In this document: positions 22,902-32,526 of the stretch, in pieces
Layout of the letters: each line of letters begins with the position of its first letter
How positions within the stretch are numbered: position 1 is the first letter of the stretch
Source: Cryoendolithus antarcticus
Taxonomy: Eukaryota; Ascomycota; Dothideomycetes; Cladosporiales; Cladosporiaceae
NCBI GenBank assembly: GCA_002077065.1
Contig: NAJO01000019.1
Location: forward strand, 558,001-622,000
DNA: 64,000 nt
Reading direction: 5' to 3'
Position numbers and translations under genes: made by a program
Notes under the pieces: model-generated
What the model was told of the DNA's origin: nothing
The model's input: only the letters and a program-made list of their open reading frames with translations
Databases searched by the model: none

Positions 22902-24170
22902 ATGGCCACCGCCAACTCCACTCCCGCTCAGGACCCTCTTACCCTCCTCCGCGCCTCAATCGCCGCCTCTCGCCCGCCAATTCCCACCTCAACCCCCGAT
23001 GCCTCAGACGCAACAGACGTAGCTACCTCACTATCCCAGGCCACGCATCTCCTATTCAATAACGACACCGAACACACAGCTGTCTCACTCTCGCAATCTA
23101 CGCGCTTCATCTCGCCAGCTGCAGGAAACAAGGCCATCGACCTCCGCTCTGTGTACTTTTGCTGGCAGAACCGCGATCTAGGCGCAGGAGAGTACATCAA
23201 TGCTACGCAAGCGCTAAACTCCGAGGCTGGAGCGCAGGGGACGGTGACAAACTTGGTCTTCACGGAGCGATTGGATCTGGTAGCATGGCTGAAGGGTGAA
23301 GTGGGCGAGGAGGAGAGCGAGTTCATCGTTTCTGCAGATGCTTCGCGGGCTACAAAAGCCGGCGCGCGAGATGCGGCGGCCACGGCTGCTGGAGGTGAAG
23401 ATGTGGAGATGCGGGATGCTGGCGTTAGCGACGGGGTCGCAAGGCAGAGGGAAGAAGAGCGCCTGAGGGAGATCTACAAAGGGGAGCGACGAATGGGCGA
23501 CCACAACACCGTCCTCCGCGGCGTCAAAGTCCAAGACTTCAGCGGCGTGCGAAAGTTCAGCGCCGCCTTCCACGTCAAGAGTGCCGCAGCAGCGCCCGCA
23601 GCAGTGCAGCAACAACTCGCAACGCCCGCACTACGACCGAGCATCAAGCCTCCCGCGCCAAACCGCAGAGCCGAGCCAATCATCCTGCTCAGCCCATCGG
23701 CGAGTAGCCTAATCCGCATGCCAAACGCCAAAACCTTCCTCCAAGAAGGCTCCTACACCCTGCCAGACACAACATCCACAACAACCAACCTCCTCCACCT
23801 CACTCGCCTGCTCCCCTCAATTGACCCCCAAAAACCCCTCCGCTTCATCCTCGTCGACTCCCCCGACCAATTCCGTCCCGACTACTGGTCCCGTGTCGTC
23901 GCGGTCTTCACTACGGGGCAGGCGTGGCAATTCAAGAACTACAAGTGGCAAGCACCGGCGGAGCTTTTCGGGCACGTGCTGGGCGTGTATGTGGGGTGGA
24001 AGGGGGAGGTGTTGCCGGAGAGCGTGGTTGGCTGGGGTAGGGGGGTATTGAGTGTGGGGTTGGATAAGGGGGGGATGAGATGGAGGGATCGCGAGGTTGT
24101 GGAGGAGGTTTGGAGTGGGATTGAGGGGCGGATGAAGGGGTTGGGGTGGGGGAGGGAGGGGTTGAGGTGA
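22902..24170 (+). CDS. CDC73: Paf1 complex subunit Cdc73
   Basis: This is a single exon of 422 residues. I start at ATG 22902 (TACCATGGCC), as the frame upstream has only a TTG. Residues 1-130 contain FCWQNRDLGAGEYI, typical of the Cdc73 N-terminal part. The middle (about 150-230) is acidic and basic low complexity with the conserved RRMGDHNTVLRG. The C-terminal Ras-like domain (about 250-415) includes PIILLSPSASSLIRMPN, FILVDSPDQFRPDYW, VVAVFTTGQAWQFKNY and HVLGVYVGWKGE. Cdc73 binds RNA polymerase II within the Paf1 complex for elongation and histone modification. Length and order agree with the family. The 3' end of the gene is strikingly G-rich. Confidence 0.95.
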   Translation: MATANSTPAQDPLTLLRASIAASRPPIPTSTPDASDATDVATSLSQATHLLFNNDTEHTAVSLSQSTRFISPAAGNKAIDLRSVYFCWQNRDLGAGEYINATQALNSEAGAQGTVTNLVFTERLDLVAWLKGEVGEEESEFIVSADASRATKAGARDAAATAAGGEDVEMRDAGVSDGVARQREEERLREIYKGERRMGDHNTVLRGVKVQDFSGVRKFSAAFHVKSAAAAPAAVQQQLATPALRPSIKPPAPNRRAEPIILLSPSASSLIRMPNAKTFLQEGSYTLPDTTSTTTNLLHLTRLLPSIDPQKPLRFILVDSPDQFRPDYWSRVVAVFTTGQAWQFKNYKWQAPAELFGHVLGVYVGWKGEVLPESVVGWGRGVLSVGLDKGGMRWRDREVVEEVWSGIEGRMKGLGWGREGLR

Positions 24171-24749
24171 AGTGTCATGGCCGGACGATGAATCGACGTG
24201 GGAAAGAGTGACTGCAGCGGAGGTAGTCATCGCTGGCGTGCGCGGGACCTACGCCAAAGGACCGCTGGCGTGAATGGTGTAGTTGGTTTTGAGGCATCTT
24301 GCGGGTGATTCGGCAAGCGAACTCGACCAGACGATTGCCGCTGCGAAGCGCACGAAAAGTACGACTCGCCTGCCAGTCAGTGTGGACACAAAGAAGGTGT
24401 CGGATCTGATTCTCATTGCGATGCACGCGAGGGGCGAAGCAGAATCCGGTCGAATCTCTGGATACGAGGGACTCTCTCCAATACCTGGATTTATCAGTAC
24501 GCACAGGCACAGAGCCACTCGACATGGAGGTGCATATGGACTGTACGTGCCAGGCTGGATGCAGTATAAGCGAGACGATGGTATGCAGCGTATGTAGGTC
24601 TGCAATAAGGCGCAGCACCGTGAGGCGAAGCGAACGCCATGAGGGGCTTGGCGGGCGCCTCGACCTCACTTCTTGCTCGTTCTGTACGATGTCTACTTCT
24701 ACCTTCAATACCTCGCGATGTACATGTAGCTCACACACTAGATGCAAGT
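24171..24749. other. Intergenic spacer upstream of family member D
   Basis: There is no supported gene. It carries the promoter of member D; I see no clear TATA box. Confidence 0.35.
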
Positions 24750-26056
24750 ATGCTTGACAGACTGGGCGGCATCGTAGACCGTATCAGAGCGTTGTGTTCT
24801 CACATTGAACAAGTACAATCTCGTATCGCTTCAGACAACGCTCAAGTCGCGAGCCTGACTGCCAAGCTACGACGTGTCGAGGCTCACCGAACGAGGCATA
24901 CTGCCAGACTTGGTGACTTGAAGCAAAAGCAACAGTTAGGTCGTTGTGTGCCATACTCGGAACAGTTGCTGACCAGAACATACAGAATGCCAGCGCCCTA
25001 CTCGTTACTCCAGACGATGCCGCAAGCCAGACTCTGATCGAGCAACCTTTGGAAGCCATATCAGACCTCTCGGCAGACGATGATGACGATGACAACGGAC
25101 CGGACGAAGTGCTCGCTACTCTAGCAGCGCCCGTCGCACGAATGCGAGCCGCAACAACAAGTCCTGCAGTCGCCGCCACCATAGTGGGACAGAATACCGC
25201 AGCAGGCCGAACAGCAGACTCAGCGACAGTGAGCCCTCGCCTCCCACCAGCTTCAATCAAGCCCTTCGTACGAAACAGTCCCGACGTCAGAGCTTCGACC
25301 ACGCCTCATCCGAAGAAGACAGCCAGCCCGCCGACAAAACTCATTCAGCCTAGGCAAATCCATCCCGACTGGCCGACTGTGGTGCACTTCAACAACACCT
25401 CGGTTGAACTAACATGTCTCTGGTGCGGCGCGAACTGCAAAGGCAAGGGTAAAGGTGTCCCTCCCAATTTCTTCAACGGCGCCAGAGGACTGAAGCGCCA
25501 CTGTGGCGCGCATGTAGAAGGGTTAGGGCAATGCGAGGTCACGGAGTTCTGTAACATGCGCGTCGTGTCCGCGCGAGATGTGAACTCAATGGAGCACGGA
25601 AGGCCGGCAGAGGAGAGCCCGGTGGCGCATATACCAGTCCTCGCTGGTAGCGTTGTAGGTGGCAAGCTTCCGAAGAAGCGGACTTCGGAAGTATTACCTG
25701 CTGCCTCCGGTCCAGCTCGAGACTCAAGCGCCCTCTTCGTCACACCCCGAACCACGCAGAGTCTCCGCGACCGCAGCTTCGAGCCCGACGACGACATCAA
25801 AGACGACGACCACGACGCCAGACCCGCTACAGCGAACGCAAACGGCAGTGGGCTGAAACGGAAACGGACTACGAACGAGTATTTCCCACGTGTCTCGCAG
25901 CAGAGTCAGGATGATGTGGATCTGGCTATGCGGCCGCCACTGGTGCTGGACGATCCGATGGATGCGAGTTGGCAGCCTTCCATGCCGAGTCTGGGGTCAA
26001 CGGCGGATATCAAGTATGAGGAGGAGTTGGCTAGTTCCGGGGATCAGGATGATTAG
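24750..26056 (+). CDS. Family member D: coiled coil plus one CxxC/HxH module
   Basis: Exon 1 (from ATG 24750) encodes the family coiled coil (IEQVQSRIASDNAQVASLTA). The intron is less tidy than in A and B. The only in-frame GT-AG pair I find near the expected site is donor GTTAGG at 24935 with acceptor GCCAG ending 24993, giving 415 residues; a branch-like GCTGAC lies between. Exon 2 has an acidic linker (DDDDDNGPDE), a Pro/Ala-rich stretch, and one module (nt 25360-25640): IHPDWPTVVHF, LTCLWCGAN, FFNGARGLKRHCGAH, FCNMRVVSARD. A basic patch GLKRKRTT looks like a nuclear signal and the tail carries ADIKYEE plus acidic residues. It converges with member E. Confidence 0.72.
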
Positions 26057-26158
26057 ACACGGATTGAGCTGAAATTATGGACTCTTACAGCTGTCCATCT
26101 CGACACCGTAGAAGAAACACCTTGAAAGGGGTTGTAGGATCGCTTTTAGTAAAGCTCA

Positions 26159-27571
26159 CTACTCATCCTCAGCAAATTCACCTCCGTACTCAGTCCCACC
26201 TCCGTACTCCATCTCCACTCCATGCTCAACCTCCACTCCATTCCCCACTTCGCCACCATCATCATTCTCTATCTTGAAAATAGTGTTCTCCCCCCATCTC
26301 AGTTTCTTCTCAACGCCGCCCTTGCAGAACACTCCTTTCCGCTTCTCTCCGCACGGCTCCCTGCCATGCATCTCACAGTGACCGCTGGTCTTGATGCCCC
26401 GAGTGGGGCGCGAGAACGACTTCCCGGGAGGCGCCGCATCCTCCGCGGTGGTCTCCCGATCGTCATCAAGGGAGTGGTCTCGACGATCTTCATGCCTCAC
26501 GCCTTCGCCAGCCTGCTTCATCTTCAACCTCTGCCTCGCGATCTCATAGTCTAGCGTGACCCTCTTGACCGGTCTCTCCACAGCCTGCGATCCGCAAGCC
26601 AGCTGCTTCGCGTCCCTTTCGCTAATCTCAGTGAGGCGACAATGCTCCAGGATCTCTGCTAGACACACGTCCCCTTCGAATCTGCTATTCGCAGTCCCTG
26701 GGCCGTGGGCTTGGACCACGTGAATGGTGAGGCCGACGAGGCCTTTGAGGAAGCCTCGGCCACCTCCTGGCTGAGAGCAAGAGTTTGCGCCGCAGTAGGA
26801 ACAGGTGACGGAAACCCAGCAGTTGTTGATTGAGAGGACAGTCGGGAAGCTGGGATGGATTGAGTCCGGGAGAGTGGTGAGCGTGAAGTTCGTGAAGGGC
26901 TGAGGCGATGGGGACGGCGAAGTGGAGCGTGTGGCAGCTGGCACCGCATGTGAATCCGGGCAGGGAGGCGAAGCACCACTGAGCCGAAGATAGGGCAGCA
27001 TCTGCCGTAGGTCCGGTGACCTGCCGAAGGCGAAAGATGTAGTGCGGCCGCGGAAGCCATACCCGTAAGGCTCGTCGTTCAATGTGTTCCTGAGATTATG
27101 TGGCATTGGTTTGCTGGGGTACGCTCGATCTGACGGTTTATCTTCTTCGGTTAGAGACTTGGGTGCGCAAGTCGAGAATGCAGGTGTTCCATTGTTCGAT
27201 GCCGGTTCATCTACTCCAGGCTCGGGCTGGAGAGGCATAGCGAATGGGCTAAAGCTCCTCGGCTTCGTCGTCTGCGCTTCGCGTCCCACGGCCTCAACAC
27301 CGTCAAGCCATGCGTCGACTCCTTGCTTTGGCTCCTCTGGCTCGGACTTCGGCCTCTCGATACGTTGATCCAGGCTTCGCCTCATCCTAACAATCTCCTT
27401 GACCAGGACTTGAATATCGTCTCCATTCATAGCGAACAGGTCTTCGGCTTCTGCCAATTGGGTGCGTAAATTCGTGACTACTGCGCTGTTGTGATTGTGA
27501 GCTGAGCGAACGCGTTGCAACTTCTTGGACATCTGGGACAATGCCGCAGAAGATGGAGATGAGTCAGCCAT
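26159..27571 (-). CDS. Family member E: coiled coil plus one CxxC/HxH module, single exon
   Basis: One open frame of 470 residues starts at ATG 27571. The N-terminal helix (residues 10-70) contains KKLQRVRSAHNHNSAVV and corresponds to the separate first exon of the other copies; here no intron is needed. A long disordered Pro/Ser-rich linker follows, then one module (nt about 26560-26860): IHPSFPTVLSI, VTCSYCGANS, FLKGLVGLTIHVVQAH, HCRLTEISERD. The C-terminal part is basic, then acidic, with TIFKIENDD and repeated VEMEYGG-like units. The layout (coil, linker, module, charged tail) matches member D. Function unknown; a nuclear role is a guess from charge and the probable zinc site. Confidence 0.75.
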   Translation of the reverse strand: MADSSPSSAALSQMSKKLQRVRSAHNHNSAVVTNLRTQLAEAEDLFAMNGDDIQVLVKEIVRMRRSLDQRIERPKSEPEEPKQGVDAWLDGVEAVGREAQTTKPRSFSPFAMPLQPEPGVDEPASNNGTPAFSTCAPKSLTEEDKPSDRAYPSKPMPHNLRNTLNDEPYGYGFRGRTTSFAFGRSPDLRQMLPYLRLSGASPPCPDSHAVPAATRSTSPSPSPQPFTNFTLTTLPDSIHPSFPTVLSINNCWVSVTCSYCGANSCSQPGGGRGFLKGLVGLTIHVVQAHGPGTANSRFEGDVCLAEILEHCRLTEISERDAKQLACGSQAVERPVKRVTLDYEIARQRLKMKQAGEGVRHEDRRDHSLDDDRETTAEDAAPPGKSFSRPTRGIKTSGHCEMHGREPCGEKRKGVFCKGGVEKKLRWGENTIFKIENDDGGEVGNGVEVEHGVEMEYGGGTEYGGEFAEDE

Positions 27572-28136
27572 GCTCCGATGGGAAGTCAGTGTGATGAGGA
27601 TATGCTTTTGTGCTGCGAAGATAGGAGAGTGGAAGAGATTGATTCCGAGCTGTGAGAGCTTACTATAAGCTGCTAGACTGGACTGAGGTTATGGGAGAGT
27701 CGGTAGATGAGTGAGAGAGGAAGGACTGCAAGATGATGAGAAGCTTTTGTTCTCTCGTGCCCTAGCTCTGGAATGGTGCTGCCACGAGCTGCTGTACAGA
27801 GAGCTACTGATACCACGAGCTTAGACTTCGTGATCTGTTGGCGCTGTCAAGTTGACTGCACAGTGAAGTACATGCCCTTACTGCCCGCAGTAAGTATGGT
27901 CAAGGGCCACGGTGGGTAGCTCGAGCACCCCGGGCGATCTCTCCAATTGCAGGCCTGCAGACAAACATGTCTGAGGCCAGCGAGTTTCGAAGAGGACCTG
28001 GCTAAGGGGACCTGACCAGTCAAGTTGTACTGATCTTGAGCTAGTGGCATGAACCGCATGAAGGTCTTTCGTCTCGGCCAGATCGAGGCATGCTGACCCG
28101 ATCTTACACAATCACCATCAAGCAATGAACTCTCGC
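27572..28136. other. Intergenic spacer
   Basis: This is the promoter region of member E and the 3' flank of the bS21m gene. Only short frames are present. Confidence 0.35.
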
Positions 28137-28799
28137 TCACCACCCCTGCCCCCTCATCCTCAAAACCCGCCTCACAACCGCCCTAAACCCCTCCTTGAAA
28201 TTCTTCCTCCACCGCTCACTCTTCAACCTCTTCCGCTTAACCCCACCCCGCTCATGAAATCTCTGCCTATTGAAATCCCGCTTCACCCCATTCCTCGCAA
28301 CATTAATCTCCATACTCCTGAACGCTTTCGCGACATCAAAGCCCTTCTCCTTGTTCACGTAGACTTTCCTCCCGATTGCGGCATCGAGCTTCAGTGGTGG
28401 CGTTGTGGGGACAGGGGGTAGCGGTGACCGGAGAGCGGAGGAGACAAGGGAGCTGCGGGATGTGGGAGCTTGACCAGGCGGGCGTTTAGGGGTGTCGAAC
28501 AAGGCGAAGAGGTCGTCCATTGAGGATCCCATGCCTTTGGAGGAGGAGGGTGGGGCTGAAGGTCGGGCTGGGCGGGAAGCGGCGGGCTTGGGGGCGGACA
28601 TTGCTTCGTCTAGGAGAGAGGCGAAGGGATTCTTATCATCGGCTCGTCGTCTCGCGGTGGATGTGAGGGTCCGCTGTTGGGGTTGCCATTGGGGGAGGAG
28701 GTTCCGCCGGGGGGTGTGTCGGCATGTTTGGGGTGCTAGTGACTGTAGCAATGGACGCGCAGCCTTCATGCTGGCTTCACCTAGCCGTAGACACTCCAT
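28137..28799 (-). CDS. MRP21: Mitochondrial small ribosomal subunit protein bS21m
   Basis: This is a single exon. I start at ATG 28799 (220 residues); an in-frame ATG ten codons later is also possible, and the frame above has only a TTG. The N-terminus is basic with many Arg and Ser residues, fitting a mitochondrial presequence (TCRHTPRRNLLPQ). A disordered Pro/Ser linker follows. The last 80 residues are a ribosomal S21 domain: FRSMEINVARNGVKRDFNRQ, FHERGGVKRKRLKSERW and RVLRMRGQGW. It is a component of the mitoribosomal small subunit. It lies head to head with the RBM25-like gene, only 220 bases apart. Confidence 0.9.
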   Translation of the reverse strand: MECLRLGEASMKAARPLLQSLAPQTCRHTPRRNLLPQWQPQQRTLTSTARRRADDKNPFASLLDEAMSAPKPAASRPARPSAPPSSSKGMGSSMDDLFALFDTPKRPPGQAPTSRSSLVSSALRSPLPPVPTTPPLKLDAAIGRKVYVNKEKGFDVAKAFRSMEINVARNGVKRDFNRQRFHERGGVKRKRLKSERWRKNFKEGFRAVVRRVLRMRGQGW

Positions 28800-29019
28800 G
28801 ATCGCACGTGATACTGCAAATAAGCCGTGATATCGCTGGCATCGAATAAGTGTAGCTCGGGGATGGACCTGCGGCAATGACTCGCGTGCACTGTGCGAGC
28901 TCTCTCAGAGATCCTCATGAACTTCCACTGCCACTCATATTACACTGATATATCCTAATCAGGCATTTGAAGTACAGGCAGGAGGGTATATCTCATAGCC
29001 ACCCCTCCACCCCGCCACC

Positions 29020-31287
29020 ATGGCCTACAGCTACGGCCCCCCTCCCGGCGCCTACGCCGCCCGCCCTCCCTCCTTCCCTCCAGCACCAGGCATGGCACCA
29101 CCCCCCGGCATGGACTTTCCTCCAGGCATGCCCATGCCCGGCCAACCCTTCCAAGCGCCTCCAAACATCGCCGGCGTCGACTTCAGCGCGCCAGTAATCC
29201 GCTTAGGCCTTGACCCGAAGCCTTCTTCAACACCCGCAGATCGCCTGACTTCTAACAGAGGGCCGGGCGCGAACGTGGAGCCGTTGGGGAATCGCAATCG
29301 CTTGGGGCTTGGGGCTGATTCGGGGAGGCATTTGGAGAGGGATCGAGCGGTTGTGAGGGAATCTATGGTCGCGATGCAGCCCCCTACGCGAGAGGAAGTT
29401 GCAAGAACGATCTTTGTGGGGAATATTACGGATGAAGCACCGGATGACGATGTGCTCGAGGGTTTGTTCGCATGCGCGGGCAAGTTCAGACGGTGGACGA
29501 GGGCAAGGGACGCGGACGACAAAAAATGTCGGTTTGGGTTTGCGGAGTACGAGGATGTTGAGAGCTTGGAGGCTGCTACCGAGGTTTTCGGAGAGGGTAT
29601 TGAGGTGCCTGCTTGCAAAGATGGGAGGGTGATCAAAGGGGAGGACGCGAAGACGGTAAAGTTGATGGTGGTCGTGGACGAGCAGAGTCGGAAATACATC
29701 GACGACTGGATGAGCAAGAGAGATGAGGGCGAAGATGCAAAAGAGTTCCGTCTAGATACCGCGAGGACCGAGATCGCGCAGTATCAGGCAAGCCTGGTGA
29801 ATGCGGACGCCTTCGCAGCAAACGCTGCGATCATGAACGGCGATCAAGACGGTGATGCACACATGCAGTACGGCGAGACGAACGGCGAGAACGGAGACGC
29901 TCACACCGTGTCTATTGCCCTCGCCACCGACACGGACGAGCTGGCAGATATTCCAGAAGATATGAGGCCAACGGTGGCTGCGGAGATTAAGGCTTTCCGC
30001 GATCGCTCGAACCGTCGAGATCTCGATCGTCTGAGGAAAGAGGAGGAGATGGAGCATCAGGAGAGGCAAAAGGCAATGCTCGGATCGCGCGCGAATCGAC
30101 TTGCTTCGCCGCCTCCGTCAGGGCCAGCAAACGGCGTGCCCTCGGGTCCACGCGGACCTGCAAACGCACCATCAGGACCGAAAAGCTTCCGCGGCGCTCA
30201 GATGCCCTCCGACTACGCGAACGGTGTGGCATTTGTTGGCGCCAACGGGACCACAGCAAATGGCGGCATCTCAATCTCAGCCGAAGACGAAGACGACTCG
30301 GCTTCTGACGAGGAGCTCGAAGCCAGACGCGCACGCAAACGCACCGAAGACCTGGAGAAGCAATACATCGACCAAGAACGCCGCTGGCTAAACCGCGAGC
30401 GCATTTCTGGCACAGCGCGTGAGCGGGAACGAGAGCATGAGCGCAAAGCCGCTGAAGAGCTTACTCGCACGAAAGACCAGCTCGCCAAACGCTTTAAAGA
30501 ATGGAACGATGACGAAGAGACTCGCCTCGGTCGAGAAGAGTACTACATCGACCGCTCCGCGTGGCTGCGCAAGCGAGGCGCGTACAGAGATCAAGAGCAA
30601 CGGCACGATGACGCTGATCGCGCAGCCGAGGATCGGAAGAAAGCTTCCCTCCAGGCCCAGCGAGCTGATGCAAGAGGACAGGCCGATGCTTTCTTAGATG
30701 AAGTCTCCGCTACCATCACCCGGAACGCCGCCGCCGAAGCGCCAGCACAAGGCTTCAAGCTCTCGCTCGGTGCGCGCGCCAAACCTGCCGCCCCCGCACC
30801 TGCCGCCGTCCCTGCCGCGCGTAAATCTTTGGCAGACGTCGAGGGTCTGCTAGATGACGAAGAAGACGCCGCGGCCGCGGGCATCAGCAAACCAGTCCTC
30901 AAGCCCCTCTCAGATACCTCCACCCTCCCGACCCACGGCGCCGATCTCTCCCCAGCAGACCGCGCATCAGCGCGCCAGCAACTCGCCACCGAGATACCAA
31001 TGAATACCGAAGCCCTCTTCGCCACACCCATCAAATACAGCTTCCTCCCTGACGGCTACTTGGAAGCAGACATCCGGCCGTCAGTGGAGAAGAAGATCAT
31101 CGATTACGTCGGGGTGCAGGATGATTTGCTGGTTAGCGTGGTGCTTGAGGGGATTCAGGAGAAGTTGCCTGCTGGTGGGTTGATTGAGAGGCTTGAGGGC
31201 GGGCTGGAGGAGGAGGCTGCGGTGCTGGTCAAGAAGGTTTGGAGGATGTTGGTGTTTTTGGGGGAGTGTGGGGCTAGGGGTTTGTAG
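29020..31287 (+). CDS. RBM25/Snu71-like splicing factor (RRM and PWI domains)
   Basis: This is a single exon of 755 residues starting in CACCATGGCC. The N-terminal 50 residues are Pro/Gly/Met-rich. An RRM covers about residues 127-205 (RTIFVGNITDE and CRFGFAEYEDVESLEAA). A long charged helix follows (about 310-560, rich in Arg/Glu/Asp: AREREREHERKAAEELTRTK). The C-terminal PWI domain is at about 680-750 (IRPSVEKKIIDYVGVQDDLL, then VWRMLVFLGE). This order matches RBM25 and yeast Snu71 of the U1 snRNP, acting in splice-site choice in the nucleus. An alternating Asp/Glu stretch (EDEDDSASDEE) sits near residue 425. Confidence 0.9.
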   Translation: MAYSYGPPPGAYAARPPSFPPAPGMAPPPGMDFPPGMPMPGQPFQAPPNIAGVDFSAPVIRLGLDPKPSSTPADRLTSNRGPGANVEPLGNRNRLGLGADSGRHLERDRAVVRESMVAMQPPTREEVARTIFVGNITDEAPDDDVLEGLFACAGKFRRWTRARDADDKKCRFGFAEYEDVESLEAATEVFGEGIEVPACKDGRVIKGEDAKTVKLMVVVDEQSRKYIDDWMSKRDEGEDAKEFRLDTARTEIAQYQASLVNADAFAANAAIMNGDQDGDAHMQYGETNGENGDAHTVSIALATDTDELADIPEDMRPTVAAEIKAFRDRSNRRDLDRLRKEEEMEHQERQKAMLGSRANRLASPPPSGPANGVPSGPRGPANAPSGPKSFRGAQMPSDYANGVAFVGANGTTANGGISISAEDEDDSASDEELEARRARKRTEDLEKQYIDQERRWLNRERISGTAREREREHERKAAEELTRTKDQLAKRFKEWNDDEETRLGREEYYIDRSAWLRKRGAYRDQEQRHDDADRAAEDRKKASLQAQRADARGQADAFLDEVSATITRNAAAEAPAQGFKLSLGARAKPAAPAPAAVPAARKSLADVEGLLDDEEDAAAAGISKPVLKPLSDTSTLPTHGADLSPADRASARQQLATEIPMNTEALFATPIKYSFLPDGYLEADIRPSVEKKIIDYVGVQDDLLVSVVLEGIQEKLPAGGLIERLEGGLEEEAAVLVKKVWRMLVFLGECGARGL

Positions 31288-31618
31288 TGTGGACCTCAGA
31301 CGGGGACGGGGTTTAGTATGGTGTGGGTTTGGGAGGTGATGTTGGGTGGATGAGAGGACGCAGAGTTGTAGGGCAGAGCACTACTTTGCCTCCGAGCGGC
31401 TGTAGCAGATAGGATTGTCAGTTGATCATTCTCACCTGTGCTCGTAGCTGTTCACGCATTGCCGAAGTATCTCCGATGCTCGAGCTTCACCTCAATCGCC
31501 TCACAGCGTCACCACCTCGCCTGCCCGTATCATACTCAGCTCTCTGCCACGCACTCCACCGTCTGGACACTCCCGATCGTTCACTACACCCGGATCTAGC
31601 CTCTCAAGTCTCACTACC
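31288..31618. promoter_or_regulatory. Intergenic region, promoter of the V-ATPase subunit e gene
   Basis: This is a 331-base gap between genes in the same direction; it is GT-rich at the start and pyrimidine-rich before the ATG. No other feature is seen. Confidence 0.35.
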
Positions 31619-32331
31619 ATGGCGAACGGGTACGATACTTCCGTTTAGCATACCCTATGAACCGCTCTATAAGCCCTGAGCGCAGCCACTGACTGGTCTG
31701 CTTACCATAGTTGGAGTCTCCTCATCTCGGTCATAGTGGTCGCCGTCTTCACTGCAGGATCGTGGTTCTTGGCACCGAAGGGAGAGAACAGGACGTGAGT
31801 TGTTTGCTTTTCCTCGATCGACTTGGATACATGAGGTCATATGGGCTCGCCCGGAGCGAGGCGCTCGGGGCATGGCAGAACGCAGAATGGTGGTTGGAGG
31901 GTAAGAATGTGCATGAAGAGGCATGAGCGGGTGGAGATGGATTGGGAGGAGTGGGTTCGAAAGAGGCGGCATGAGGGTCACGAGGGAGGCGGAGGCGAAC
32001 GCAAACGAGAGCTCCACGGCTTGAGGAAGAGCGCGAGACATGGAAGATGGAGACGAGGAAGCCTGATGGTGGTCTTCGCAATAATGTGGGAGGTTTTGCT
32101 GACTTGACTCTGCGAACAGTGTCTGGAGATCGACACTCATACTCTCTGCCTGGAGCTGCTGGCTCATGTGGGGTATGGCTGTGCCCTCTCCTTTACGATT
32201 CACCAGCAAGTGACTGACAGTAGACAGCGGTCACATTCCTCACTCAATTACATCCTCTCATCCAGCCTCAACGAAATGACTTGAGGATGCCAAACACGAA
32301 TGGACCTGTTAAGGGCGGGAGCATGTTCTGA
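31619..32331 (+). CDS. VMA9: V-type proton ATPase subunit e (Vma9-like), four exons
   Basis: The gene is built of exons 31619-31629, 31711-31794, 32120-32172 and 32228-32331, giving only 83 residues. Exon 1 is 11 bases (MANG). Splicing yields MANGWSLLISVIVVA, then FLAPKGENRTVWRSTLILS, then SCWLMWAVTFLTQLHPLI and a short tail ending KGGSMF. These are hallmarks of V-ATPase subunit e: two membrane helices, the APKGENxTVWRST loop and the QLHPLI end. The introns are 81, 326 and 55 bases, all GT-AG. The subunit belongs to the membrane Vo sector needed for V-ATPase assembly. Automatic callers could miss it because of the tiny exons and long second intron. Confidence 0.9.
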
Positions 32332-32526
32332 GCAGCATTATGAGGCAAAGCATGGGCATATCGGCGTTTGTGGCGTTCGAGGCAGTGTGTATAGCATGTA
32401 CAAGAGCGATTGCATAACACTCTGATTCTGCATATGAGCCGGAACATGAGTTGCACGGACTTCAGCCAAAGCGTTTCGTCACAGGGCTTTGGGCTGCGCA
32501 AATCTGCGATGCATACAAGAGCCTAC

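Noticed and set aside
31667..32209. A 180-codon minus-strand frame
   Set aside because: It covers the introns and exons of the V-ATPase subunit e gene, whose spliced protein is clearly recognisable on the plus strand.
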